A DNA stretch of 64,000 bases from Microstegium vimineum (taxonomy: Eukaryota > Streptophyta > Magnoliopsida > Poales > Poaceae). The stretch covers positions 9,641,894 through 9,705,893 of the forward strand of contig CM039133.1 of assembly GCA_022036555.1 (NCBI GenBank). The letters are read 5' to 3'. Below are positions 1-12,465 of this stretch, piece after piece (position 1 is the stretch's first letter; each line of letters begins with the position of its first letter). The position numbers and the translations under genes were made by a program. Below the pieces are notes generated by a model. That model saw only the letters and a program-made list of their open reading frames with translations. It was not told the origin of the DNA and made no database searches.

Positions 1-422
1 ACTACCTCATCAAACTCAGGATGTTCCAGTGTGACGTATTGAATGTTCTCTGTTAGCTAAGATAGATGTGACTATACGTGCATGTTGTTGAGTACTTGCA
101 TATGGAGTGCGTTCTTTTAGGAAACTCGTGGGATGTATGCTTTAACTATTGTCTTTCAATTTAGGTGCACCTATACAAAGCTTAACATAATAGAAGTTCA
201 TGAGTAAACATATATGCGCGTCCAAAGTTTTCTTACAAAATTATAGCTCTTAAATATTATTTCTAGTAAATATTTGGTGCATATATTTTTATCTACGAGC
301 AAAATTGTGAAGCGCACGATATTGTTGTAGACAGATAAAAACCCCTTGGAGTCCATGATGCTGACAAGGCCAAGGTCATTAAATCAACTGGACCCTATCT
401 GTAACATTTTGAATTTTGTAAC
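1..422. repeat. Spacer of an older alpha-prolamin repeat unit, left fragment
   Basis: This stretch matches the region downstream of the prolamin genes in the 3.39-kb units (compare 41755-42180). It therefore implies another prolamin gene just left of the window. It has scattered substitutions relative to the right-hand array, so it belongs to an older copy. It ends at the gtaac target site of the solo LTR at 423. No gene is seen in it. Confidence 0.85.
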
Positions 423-3400
423 TGTCACACCCAATTTCAAGGACAAAATAGGATGCATAACATTATGTGTGCCCAGGAAATAATCCACACATAAGTTCAC
501 AAATTACAAAGTACCATCACATAGTTTAATACATAACGTACATATATCCATTACATGAATAAATAAAACAAACGGAAGATACAACTAGCTCTCGAGGCTC
601 CATCTCACAGGGAAGGTCAACTGGTTGACCAAGCCTAGAAATCTTCAGGAAACTCCTCATAGCCTCCTGCTTTTGTTACCCATCTGGGATTTTTATCCAA
701 AATTGAAAAGTAAACAAGCGTGAGTACATTCGTACTTAGCAGTATAACATGGGGTTATGAAGCTCAAAAGGTTGACACTGGCTTACTGCATTTAGCACTT
801 TTAGTTGGTCAAAGTTTTATTATTAAGTAACATCAAGTTATGGTTAAGCCCCAAATGATCCCGCTTATATCATTGCCAAAGTTAAGAGAACATAGACATC
901 ATCATTATGGTGGCAACAGGAACATAAAGATTGGTCAAGTTAATTAGTTAAACCGTCAGTTTTCCGGGCCGCTCGTAACCGTGAGCACGGCTGATATATC
1001 AGTTTTAACACTCTGCAGAGGTTGTGCATCTTTACCCGTGAGTCGTGATGCCCCGAATGCCCGGGTTAATTACTCCCATAACACTGCCAAGGTGAGTGGG
1101 CGGGGTTCACTATGAAACCTTTCATAGTATCTCGTTTAACAAGATTAGGGCCGCTAGGATTGGCAAGGGGTGATAGAGCCCCCCTTCCGAGTAGCATAAA
1201 GACCGCAGCCTACGCTCAAACTCGGACAGAGGCCGCACTATAACCAGCTCGGCAAGAGCCTAATGCGCCCTTTCGGGTAACCGCTAACGAGCTAGAAAAG
1301 AGCCTATTACTGAGTTAAAGCCAGAGCCATGTAGCTCTCACGGTAGCACTGTCAGTCCCAGCTTTTGCCAACAGTGAGTTATTATAAAAGGGTTATGTTC
1401 CAATTGCCATAAACAGGTTCACCAATCATTCAAAGTATTAACATTTGGCAGGGATCAAGTATCATTTATATACATTTGCACTAGCCATCTACCCAAATGC
1501 ATAACCCATAGGTGTCAAGGTAAAGGATTTCGATTCTAGGGAAAAATACTACGGGTATCAAATTAAACACATGCACATGAAATCATGATTATAGTGAATA
1601 GGATAACAAGGTAGGTCCCATGCTATACTTGCCTTGGTTCTCAAACTCTTGCTGGTCAAAGCACTCCTGAATAAAGAACTCCTGGTCACCACCAAACTCC
1701 TCACCGTCTGAACTCGATCACGGCATTGCAACAACACACATTCCAATTTACATACATACAAAGTAAACAAAACTACTATTAGAACAGTACACCAGCCCAT
1801 TAAACGGAGTTAAAAGTTTTATAAAAAGATACTACGCACTGCTACGATCATTTCAACGCGAATTTCACGAAAATCGGATTTAAAACGCAAAAGTTATGAA
1901 TTAAACTAGTTCTCTAAGAGCATTTTATTAATTGAATTTAACCTCAAATTTAAATGTTTCAAACATGACTAACAGATGGTTAAATATGTAGAGAATTTCA
2001 TTATGAATCTAACGCAACTCGAATCACTCAAATCGGAGTTAAAATAAAGTTTTTATAAGCAAAACAGTGCAGTGGCAATTCTGTAAATATTGAATTTCCA
2101 TTTATTTTCCAAAATGAAATAGACCGATCGGAAATACGCTTTCGAACAGAGAAAACATAAACAGGGAAATACGCTAGGGCTGAGACGTGGGGCCAGCAGG
2201 GCTGCCACGCGGCGGCTCGGGTTTGGTGCGGTGCACCGCACAGTGCGTGCACCCACCAACTCGGCGTGGGACCGAGGGTCCACGGGTCCACGGTGGACCA
2301 TCCACTTAACCTCGAAGGGGTATCTAATCCTGGCTGTTGGCCTTGGATCGAACGGCTCAGGACAGCTCAGAGAGAGGGAGAAATAAGAGAGTCGGCCGGA
2401 GAGGGAAGAGGACGCGGCGGCGCTCCATTGCCGGCGACCCGAGCTCGGCGGCGAGAAGGGGAAAAGGCCTAGGGGCCTCGGTTGGCCACCGGAAGACCAC
2501 GGGGAGATCTGGGAGGGCGTGGCGAGTGTGGTGGCGCACTCGGACGTCCGTAGGGAGGATGACAGAGGCGGCGCCATGGATCCCGGCGGCACAAGCTCGC
2601 CGGCGAACGCGGGGAAAGAGCTCCCGACCGCCTCGGCTTCAACCAAAAGCATAGAGAGGACCGGCGTGCCCGTGCGAGTGCGACAGTGGGCTCGGTTGAG
2701 GCGGTGGCTTGCCGGAGCAGGGTGGTCCGCGGCGGCGCCATAGTCGGTGTGTGCGAGATGTGTGGGTGAGGCCCTAGAGTCCTCAATCCTACGAATTGAG
2801 GGGTCAGGGAGGTGCGGTGTGACCTTGCGGTGCCGGTAGGGTAACCGGGCGAGGCGGCGAGCGGTCGGGGTGTGACGCCCACGGCTGTGCCTTGGCCGGC
2901 GGCGCGGAGCACACGCGGGCAGTGCCATAGGGGTCGTAAAGCGCCGAATTGAAGACATGAGAGGGAGGAGAGGAGCATCGTGGTGCTTACCGAAACGACG
3001 AAAAGAGCGGAGACGGCTCGGGGCGGCTTGTCGGCGTGCAACGGCAGTCGGTGTTGGCAGAGCTCGCGCCGGCGTGCGTTTTGTGACCACCGTTTAGACA
3101 ACAGAGAGAGGGATTAGGCCGAGAAGGTTCGCGGGGACATCGTGGACTCGGAACGGAACTCACCGAGGCGAATTAGGCTCCGGTGTGGCCTCCTCAGCGA
3201 CAGTGGCGGCGTTCGGCATACGGTGGTGCGCTGTGATGGTGAACTGCAATGAAAAGGGAGAGTAGAGGGGCGGTGCTCCGCTTTATAGCGCGGAAGAGAG
3301 AGTGCAGGGTGTGCGGTGTTGGTTGCGAAGCCGAGGGAGGTCCGTGGCCGAGTGGGGAGCGGGGCTCGCGGCGGTTGCGGCTCTACGCTCCGAACTCGGC

Positions 3401-3913
3401 GGGAGGAGGGAGACGGCGCCGACACCTGGGCCCGGTTGGCAGAGAGAGGAAGAGAGAGAGGAACGGTTGGGGCGGGGCTGACGGATGGGGCCCGGTTGGC
3501 AGCGAGAGGAAGAGAGGGAGAGGAACGGTTGGGGGAGTTTGGCCTCGGCTTTTAGCTGGGCCGCATGGGGAAAGGAGGGAGTGGGCCGGGGGAGAGAAAA
3601 GAGAGAGAGTGAGCCAGACTGGGCCTCGGCCTTGTTGGGCTGAATTGACAAACAGAGGGAGAGAGAGATCAATCCTTTTCTTTTTCTTTCTTTTCCAAAA
3701 TCAATTTGAATTTTGAATTCATTTAAACTTTGCTTTGCAAACTCAATCACCACAACAAAAATATGCAGCAGCATGTATGCAACAACATGTTACTAACTAG
3801 GATTAATTTTATTTCCATACAACTTATTCTTAAACTAAATTCAATGCTCACATATTTCTTGAATAAATCATTTTAATCTATTTTTAAATGTGTTCAAATT
3901 TGTGGGTGTTACA
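423..3913 (-). mobile_element. Solo LTR of a Ty3/Gypsy element (chromovirus-like LTR)
   Basis: The 3,491-bp insert starts TGTCACACCC and ends GGGTGTTACA on the + strand and is flanked by the perfect 5-bp duplication gtaac (418-422 and 3914-3918). The intact prolamin units show the uninterrupted site with one gtaac. No primer-binding site, polypurine tract or internal domain is visible, so it reads as a solo LTR. Read on the minus strand it ends like the 5' LTR at 12466-15376 (..GGGTGTGACA) and shares a block with it (about 965-1060 against 14755-14830), so both belong to related LTR families. The GC-rich part 2150-3650 gives long open frames on both strands, but none looks like a real protein. 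Confidence 0.88.
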
Positions 3914-5930
3914 GTAACAACACAATATGAAACTCTATGCCAAAATGATTATGATAAACGTGAAGGTTAATATCCCATGAGGAAGTTAAAGCAATTTTTT
4001 CCGAGGGACACCAAACTTGCATCAAATTGGTTGCTCAACACGGTAGCCCACTTTTCTGCTAGGTAGCATTACCAAAGATGCATGGGATCTTTGCTGATGG
4101 CTAACGTACCTACTAAAATAAGATTTAGCGTGGGGTTGCGTATACCCAAAAGTAACATCCTAGGATTAAAGCACCGGCCATCCACCGATATCATTTGTTC
4201 TGTACATAGGCAACCCATCTAGAGTGCCATTCTAACTCCTATCACAGTCTATTTTCATGTATGTGTAGAATGTGAAAAAGTCCATGTTCTAAAATGTTAA
4301 ATCTAAACACATGGAGAAATTTATAACTACATGACGGATTACTAGGGGTCGTTGCTCATAACGGTAGAACCAATGAAACCTTAGGCCATATGTCATATAA
4401 AAGTTGAATGGATATCAAATCATATCCATTTGAACACTCATATGAATTTGTTATAGAAACATGAAATACATTCATTTGTAAGTGCACAAGGAATAGTTAA
4501 GTAACCCTGGAAGATTTCTTTTTTTCTCGCTTTGTCTATGTGTCAACATAATTATTTATTATTGAGTTTAGCCTTGTTGGATTTCCTTCGTCGAAATTTG
4601 GTGCCCAGTCCTTGCAATTCAGGTTATTATCCCAATGTTCCCGAGATTCTTTGCGACGAGATTTAGCTCATGTGTAGGGATATACAAAATCTCTTCGAGA
4701 AGACTACGATGAATTAAATATGTGTACCTATGTGCTCATTGTTCTAGAGAAAAAGAATGTCAAGGATTGTGTTGTCATGGAACTTCAAGTCCAGATGTTG
4801 TAGTTTTTTCTTGAAAAATCAACATAATCCCCATCTTAGTCTCCTTTGTTTATTGTTTTTGCAGCGTAGGAGAGAAAGGTTTACATTAATGGTCGTGTTG
4901 TTTTTTTTTCTTGAATGGGTCTACGCCCTTGAGGCCAAACTTTTGTTTCGATTGGCTAGGAGGGTGGCCATGATCCACATTATCCGTATATTCAAGGCTA
5001 GATTTATATCATAGATGGTGGAAGGAACAAAAGTGGAAACAAATTTATCATTCACCTTACTCTATTGAAATAACTCAATATTGACTTTGATGAAAATGGT
5101 TGAACGTCTATTTGAATCAAGAGGTTGAATTAAGCAAATAACCCCTCCTCTCCAGTTTATTACGTGCTCTAGCTTCTCCCTAATCTTACCTAACTTTTCC
5201 ATATTTCCTAAAGCATTACCAAAAATCTTGAACATCATGTTTGTTTCATTGAACTCTTCATGACATATGTCTTGATAGTGATTTTTTATGTTGTCAAAGT
5301 TTTTTAAAAACATTACAATGTAAGACAAGCTTTATTTTAGACAATAATAAATCGAATTCTTATTGGGAACAAAGGAAGAATGTGTCAATGGCCAAGTGTA
5401 GTAATACCATTCCAAATTTGTAAATTTCTATGTGTGTGCATACATTGTATACATACTCGGACTTCAATTAGTCATGGTCTTGCATCATTTGTTAATTCAC
5501 AGCTTGATAACATCTCGCATAACTATTGTCTATACTTCAACCATGCGTACGATATGATGCTACAACAAAGTTTATGATAAAGGCTTTTATTCACTTGAGC
5601 AAGTCATAACTTTACATACTCATCATGTTTATAAAGTGGAACAAATATGATGTGGCTAGGGCCTTTTCATGTGTAAAGGTGAAGTTATCATGTATGTCAT
5701 TCATCATGTACCTAGAGAACTCCTATAGAAAGTGCACTTTTTTCTAGCATGTAGTGGAAAGTGTGTTGCCAACACATACCATATAATCCAATGAAACATA
5801 TAAGTGTTGAAATTGACTAGGTGTCATGTCATCTCTAGCTCGTCAATTGTTTGGCAAAAATCCAATATCTGAACAGATATACATGAGCTCTCAGTTGTAT
5901 AAATAGGCCCCACATCAATACCAAATCCAC
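3914..5930. repeat. Spacer and promoter region of the older prolamin unit (copy 1), right fragment
   Basis: This continues the unit interrupted at 422 and runs to the 5' flank of prolamin copy 1. It aligns throughout with 38790-40800 of the tandem array, with scattered substitutions and small indels. Short open frames here are not conserved as proteins and are regarded as chance. It ends at the tccac target site (5926-5930) of the next solo LTR. Confidence 0.85.
5672..5904 (+). promoter_or_regulatory. Displaced promoter of prolamin copy 1
   Basis: The prolamin box TGTAAAG is at 5672-5678 and the TATA box TATAAAT at 5898-5904, in the same arrangement as copies 2-5. Between them, the ACGT core present in the other copies reads ATGT (5693-5696), a C-to-T change. 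The 4.65-kb solo LTR at 5931-10585 now separates this promoter from the coding region, so it should no longer drive copy 1. Confidence 0.75.
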
Positions 5931-8900
5931 TGTGACACCCTGTGTCAAGCTTGCATTATGATCATCATTAACCACTAAGCACAAGCATTTCATTGCATTC
6001 ATGGTTGCACATGCTATCATTTCATGTGTGTGTTTATATGTTTTGAAACTAGAATTAAATAGGTGTTTTGTGCTCAATCTGGTGATCAATCTATTTAGCT
6101 AAACCTTGCTATGCTTAGAGTAAAGTATGGTTTGCTTTATGGTTAATTACCCTGCTTAATTTATCTGTTAAAGAATTAAAGTAATTCTTTTCCTTATTAG
6201 CTAAAATAAGTTTTTAATCCTCAACTCTTGAACTAATGGTTTTCAGAATTTATGATCTACATGAAAAAAGGTAGAGAATAATATTCTGAACAACGTTGGT
6301 TTAAGTGGCAAAACTTAGTTTGGAGTTTTTGAAACTGTTTTGAAGCAAATTAAGTTTGAAGCAAATTAAGTTTGAATCAAATAAAAGAAAATGGAAAAAG
6401 GAAATCAGATCTGGAATGGGCCGAGTTACCACTTTCGGCCCACTCGGCCTCGACCGCCGCTTGATAAAGGGACGGACTGAGGGTTGAACGAACGACCCCC
6501 GAGCAGGAGGCTCGATCAGCCGATCGACCCCCCCCCCCTCGACTTCGACCCCTCGAAGTGACGGACATAGGGTCGAATGAACGACCCCCGAGCAGGAGGC
6601 TCGATCAGTCGATCGACCCCCTCCCGCGCGCTCACCCGTGCGTCGCACAGCACCCGTGCCGCGCACGTGCCCGAACGCACGCGCCGCGCACGCCCGCGCG
6701 CACTCGCCCGACCGCAGCTGAACCGTACGTCGGCGTCGTCTACCGCGTGGCCGTCGATGCCTGACCGCGAATGTTGAGCACGCTAACGCCGCCGCTTTCG
6801 CTTTGCACCGACATCGCTGTCGCCGACCAGGCCCTCGCTCTGTCTCAGTCGCGTCCGCCCCCGCGCCCGCGCTAACGGCGCTAGGACCGAGCCTGCACCG
6901 CTTTCCCGCCGCTGACGCTCTGCTTCGCCGCCGCAGACCTGCCAGCCGCACTGCCGCGCGCCGCGCCGTCGTTTCGCAGTAACGCCGCCGCAGTGCCGCA
7001 TCTGATCAGCTCCACGCGTCGTCCCTCTCACACTCGAGCGCGAATCCGCGCTAACGGCGTGTCGACCTAGTTCTGCGCTCTGTCTCGCGCGCTGCCCGCC
7101 TCTGCCCCCGCACGCCGCGAACACACCAGCGTTGCTGCCACCACCGCGCCATCGCGTCACGGCCCCACTGGCCGCGTCGGTCGGCCATGACCGTGCAAAG
7201 GGGAGTGCCTACACCTCCTCTACTTCCCACACTCGTCCGCACTCATCCTCACTCGCTCACTCGCTCGCGTTGCCTCTGTTCTCGCCGCGCCGAGCGCCAA
7301 CAGCACCGCAACGCCCCTTCTCAAATCCACCACCATCCCAGCTCCTCTGCTCGATCCATCTCGCACTAGCTTTCGCCTTCGCCCCGCACACACGCTGCTC
7401 ACCTCTGTTTAACCAGTCGAGCACTCCAGTCGCCGGAACGCCTCCGCCGTTCCTCAGCCCCGGGTCGCCACCGCACCGACCAAACAGTCTCGCCCCCGAT
7501 GCCTCCATCTTCGTGGAAGCTTCACCGGAGCTAGCAGAGGTGAGAACACCTTTTCCCTAGCTCTAGTTCGCCCTGTATCGACAAAGCGTCGTTGACCGTG
7601 CACCATTGCCGCCGCCGCGGAGCTCGCACGTGGCCAGGGTTCCATAGAGCCCCTCCAGCTCAACCAACCCTCGAACCGCAATTACCACATCACCACGATG
7701 CTCACGCAATCCTGCGTCGAGTCTCGCATCGCCGGTGATCACCTCGCCGCGTCGCACCGCCATGCTGCACCGCCACCGCACGCCGCCGACCACTTTCACG
7801 GTCGCAACGGTTCAAACAACTCCACCAGTGGATGCGCGTCATCTTCCCGAGCCTAGCACACCCAAACCCACCGCCGGAGACCTCACCGCCATCGAGAACG
7901 CGCCGGTCAGCGCCGTCCTCTGCTCCCTGCCCGTCGACAGATGGACCTCGAGTTGACCGAGGTCCCGCCTGTCAGTCACCCCGCACGCCCCTGCGTGTAT
8001 TGGGCCAGACCCAGTACTGTTTTCCCACGGGCCGGTTTCCGAAATGAATTTCCTTTTCCTATTTTCAGTAATATGTTGATGCTTGTTTAATTTATATCTA
8101 GAGTTTGGTAAATCCTAAAATGGTGAAATCAATTTTGTTAGACTCTATAAATGTTGATCTTTCTGTTAAAAATATAAAAATGATTTTTGGAGAATGTCTT
8201 CAGTACTAATGTTTAATTAGTTGTTTTCTGCATATATCAAAGTTATTTGTGTTCCTTCTTAAAATGGTCAAATAAAAATGTGAAGTTTTTATATTAGTTC
8301 TATTGTTCTGTGTAGAAGCTAGGAAAAATATAACATGCCATGTTTCTATGTAAGTTTTATTTATCACCTATTAAAATGTGTTTCTGCTGTTTTCTTAGAT
8401 TAATTCCTGTGGTAAATACATTCATGTTTAAATCATGAAACTTTTTGTGGAGTCTCTTTATGTCATGCTCTGTCTAAGAAAAATATCATATGTGGTATGT
8501 TGTATAGCAGAAAAGATACTTGTAGTTCAAGTGTCCTTGTCAAGGGTTTTCTTTGCAAAATCATATAGAGTAGTATATGTTTCTGATGATCATGGAACTT
8601 TCTTGATAAATATGTTTTTAAGCATAGATTCTGCTAAAAATAAGTTATAGCATGTTTCATCCTGTTAGCTAGTAGCTCTAGTTCTAAGTGCTTTTTTTGC
8701 ATTTAGTTTCATCTTTTTGTATCTGCTAGCTGGTAGCTTTGCTATGAGTAAGTTTTCTGCAGTAGCATCCAGTAGACATGTTTTACCCTCTGTAATTTTG
8801 GTAGATTTTTCTGAGTAGTTTATAATAGGGTTGTTGTGTAAAGTGGCTTTGTGGTAATTTCTTTTGTTAAATGCTTAGAATCTCTTTTAGTGTGCTAAAT

Positions 8901-10585
8901 CTTGTTCAAACATCATCCCTACACCATCAAGTTACTTATTTATGCATTGCAATCTTTTAGGATCCATGGAGGAACACCAGGAGCCAACCCCAGAGACAGA
9001 AGTCCAGGAGGTGCAGGAGCTAAACGAGGAGTACCACGAGTTCGACACTAACCTCCCCGAGTGCCTTGACCACCAGCCCTCCACCTTCACTCAAGGCAAG
9101 CCCCGGAGCATTCTTAAGCCTCCCAATATTTACAATTAATCTACTTGAGTATTTTATACTGTGATGCATTAGGTCACAGGAGTTTTTGAATCCCAAATTG
9201 ATGCATTACCTTCCTTGATTATTGTTTTACCTACCTTGTTACCCTGTTAATAAAAGTAAAAGCAACCGCTTAGCCTGCTTAGAATAAATGGTTACCTTTT
9301 TATTTCTGTTTGTATTATCCCATGGGGGTAATACTATCACGGTTGGCTATATTTGCTATCGTGGAAAGAACCAATGGTAGTAATGAATGCAGTCAACTGG
9401 AAGGCAACTGCACCAAGTGGTTTAGACTTGGGGGCAGTCCGTCCATTGGATCGTATAGGTTTGTATACGATGGTGGCCCTCTTACATCTTTGAATGCGCC
9501 CTTTCACATAGGGGTCGTTGTGAGTATCGACCCCGAAGCCGAGTAAACACTGTCCGGGCCAGCGCTCAATCTGCTGTGAGCACCCTCTAGTTTGTAGATA
9601 CGATGTGCCCTGTGGTGGCCAACTGATTTCTACAATTGGGTGGACCAATGCGAGCCCGCGGCGATACTACCTGGACTTTGTTGAGCGGTAACCCAATGCA
9701 TGGACCCGACGGGGAAAGTGTGGGCGTGTGTTAAAGGTAATCTTGCCAGCTGGTTGTATATCGATTCGAATTGCCGCCCCCACTGGATATGGGGGATTAT
9801 GCTGAGCTTCACCAGGGTACAACTCCATGTGACATCGTAATGGTTCTACTAAAATATTGATGAATGAATTGGATATATGTTATTATATTGTTTGAGTAGT
9901 TCAAGTGAGTGCTCTAGTACAGGTGCAAACCTAGAGATAATAATAGGATGGAAGATGGTTGTTCTCTAATCTTTAGTTTCTTCTTGTTCGCTTTTCTGCA
10001 AAAGCAAGTTTACCCAGATCCACATAAATAGCCTTGCATACCTTGGAGTCTTTATTTTCAGTTAGACGGGTAAGTCTAGCTGAGTACATTCGCGTACTCA
10101 TGGTTTATCCCGTTTGTTGCAGATGGCCAAGTCTACTTTGACTATTGTAAGCACTGTCTCTATCCTTTCGAAGGAGAAGAGGAGTAGGCCTTGGGCAAGG
10201 TCTTCTACGAGCTCATCTCTTGCTGTTGTCGGACATGACCTCGTGGGCACCCCTATCTTTTAATGATTTTAGTGTGGAGTAAAACTTTGGGTTCAGTTTC
10301 AAACAATGTTTTATTCGGCCACAGGTGTTGTGGCGCAAGTACAACTTTTATTTGGAACAAAGTGTTGTAATAACTTTATTCGTACTTCAAGTATTTTCGG
10401 TTTATTTGTGGCTCGTTCGAATGTGCATACCTGAGTTTTGCGCGATCCTTAGTGGGATCTACGATTGTTAGAAATCCTTCGAGATTTCCGGACTACCGGG
10501 ATTATATGGGCTCAAGTGTTTTAAGTGGCAGTTAAATCAGCTACTTTGTTACTTGATCTCTTATAATTTGGACGGTTCCGTCACA
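5931..10585 (+). mobile_element. Long solo LTR inserted in the 5' leader of prolamin copy 1
   Basis: The 4,655-bp insert begins TGTGACACCC and ends TTCCGTCACA, flanked by the perfect 5-bp duplication tccac (5926-5930, 10586-10590). The intact copies show the empty site about 70 bp before the ATG. No gag-pol motif, primer-binding site or second LTR boundary is seen. Its TG/CA ends and 5-bp TSD indicate an LTR retrotransposon; by length it is a solo LTR of a large-LTR Gypsy family. The strand is inferred from the TGTGACACCC start. Open frames in the GC-rich 6400-8000 part are not recognisable proteins. Confidence 0.85.
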
Positions 10586-10655
10586 TCCACCACCCATATC
10601 ATTGAGAGCAATCGGAAGCTTGCCAAGTGAACACACCAGCAACATCTTAGCAACA

Positions 10656-11354
10656 ATGGCTGCCAAGATATTTGCCCTCCTTGCGCTCCTTGCTCTTTCA
10701 GTGAGCACTACAATTGCGTTCCTTACTCCGCAGTGCTCACTTGCTCATACCAATGCCATTATTCCACAGTTGGGGTATGAAAACCAAAATGTTCAAGCCT
10801 ATAGGCTACAACAGGTGCTAGCAGCGAGCTTATCACAACAACCAATTGCCCAATTGCAACAGCAATCCACGGCTCAACTCCTAGTACAGGCCATCATAGC
10901 ACAGCTGCAACAGCAGTCGTTCCTGCCTGCGCTCAGCCAACTAGCTGTGGCAAACCCTGCCTCCTACTTGCAACAGCAACAACAGTTGCTTCCCATAAAC
11001 CAGCTGGTTGCGGCGAACGTCGTTGCATACCTGCCACAACAACTGTTGCTACCAGCTCTCAGTCAACTGGCTGTGGCCAACCCTGCTCTCTACCTGCCAC
11101 AACAACGGGAGTTTCAATACAACCAACTAGTTGTGGCGAGCAACGCTGCATTACTGACACAGCAGCAGCAGCTTCCACTTACCCAGTTGGCTCTTGCAAG
11201 CGTTGCCGCCTACCAGCAGCAACAGCAGCTATTGTAGGTTAACCCATTGGTCGCCGCCTTCCTGCCACAACAATTTCAGCCATTCAACCAGATGTCTTTG
11301 AGGAACCCTGCCTTGTCATGGCAGCAACCCAACGTTGGAGGGGCCATCTTCTAG
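10656..11354 (+). pseudogene. Alpha-prolamin (zein/kafirin-type) copy 1, broken
   Basis: The start is the ATG of MAAKIFALLALLALS, the usual alpha-prolamin signal peptide. The frame is open for 193 residues and then meets TAG at 11235-11237, where copies 2-5 read CAG (Gln). The remaining frame continues without further stops to the normal terminator at 11352-11354. There are also substitutions relative to the array (for example LVVASN in place of LAVASN). Because a solo LTR separates it from its TATA box, the copy is doubly disabled: no native promoter and a truncated product lacking the C-terminal ..PIVGGAIF. Intronless, as is normal for this family. Confidence 0.92.
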
Positions 11355-12465
11355 ATTACAAATGAGTTGTACTTGATAAAAATGTCCTGGAGTCGGCTTG
11401 TGCAAGTTCCAAGAAATAATCAATACAAGGATTGAGATTAATCAAAATCTATTTCTTAATTGTTTTATCTATATAATCAGTTGAAAACATGGAATCCTAA
11501 GTATATACACATGCTTGACTAATACGTAGACAATACAACACTACCTCATCAATCTCAGGATGTTCCAGTGTGACGTATTGAATGTTCTCTGTTAGCTAAG
11601 ATAGATGTGACTATACATGCATGTTGTTGAGTACTTGCATATGGAGTGCGTTCTTTTAGGAAACTCGTGGGATGTATGCTCTAACTATTGTCTTTCAATT
11701 TAGGTGCACCTATTCAAAGCTGGACATAATAGAAGTTCATGAGTAAACATATATGCGCGTCCAAAGTTTTCTTACAAAATTAAATATTATTTCTAGTAAA
11801 TATTTGTTGCATATATTTTTATCTACGAGCAAAATTGTGAAGCGCACGGTATTGTTGTAGACAGATAAAAACCCCTTGGAGTCCATGATGCTGACAAGGC
11901 CAAGGTCGTTAAATCAACTGGTCGTTAAATGATTATGATAAACGTGAAGGTTAATATCCCATGAGGAAGTTAAAGCAATTTTTTCCGAGGGACACCAAAC
12001 TTGCATCAAATTGGTTGCTCAACACGGTAGCCCACTTTTCTGCTAGGTAGCATTACCAAAGATGCATGGGATCTTTGCTGATGGCTACCGTACCTGCTAA
12101 AATAAGATTTAGAGTGGGTTGCGTATACCCAAAAGTAACATCCTAGGATTAAAGCACCGACCATCCACCGATATCATTTGTTCTGTACATAGGCAACCCA
12201 TCTAGAGTGCCATTCTAACTCCTATCACAGTCTATTTTCATGTATGTGTAGAATGTGAAAAAGTCCATGTTCTAAAATGTTAAATCTAAACACATGGAGA
12301 AATTTATAACTACATGACGGATTACTAGGGGTCGTTGCTCATAACGGTATAACCAATGAAACCTTAGGCCATATGTCATATAAAAGTTGAATGGATATCA
12401 AATCATATCCATTTGAACACTCATATGAATTTGTTATAGAAACATGAAATAAATTCATTTGTAAG
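11355..12465. repeat. Downstream spacer of prolamin copy 1
   Basis: The sequence is homologous to the 3' flank of copies 2-5 (38177-39355), with a deletion near 11930 where the units carry an extra ~60 bp. It ends at gtaag (12461-12465), the presumed left target site of the chromovirus that starts at 12466. No gene. Confidence 0.85.

Noticed and set aside
2053..3774. Long open frames of 100-345 codons on both strands in the GC-rich part of the first solo LTR
   Set aside because: They lie wholly inside an LTR, overlap each other on both strands and have Arg/Pro/Ser-rich composition without domains; GC-rich DNA lacks stops by chance.
6301..7956. Overlapping open frames in the second solo LTR
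   Set aside because: Same pattern as above: GC-rich LTR interior, no start context, no conserved motif, frames on both strands.
8942..9139. Glu-rich 65-aa frame MEEHQEPTPETEVQEV.. in the second solo LTR
   Set aside because: It has an ATG and acidic composition, resembling an ORF start, but is only 65 codons, lies within the LTR boundaries and has no recognisable partner or domain.
423..10585. Could the two large inserts be complete small elements rather than solo LTRs?
   Set aside because: Neither shows two terminal direct repeats, a primer-binding site, a polypurine tract or coding domains; each has TG..CA ends with an exact 5-bp TSD, which fits solo LTRs best.
10602..10655. Longer prolamin start (MRAIGSLPSEHTSN.. 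before MAAKIF), also in copies 2-5
   Set aside because: The codon there is TTG, not ATG, and an extension would place 18 polar residues before the signal peptide; it is 5' UTR.
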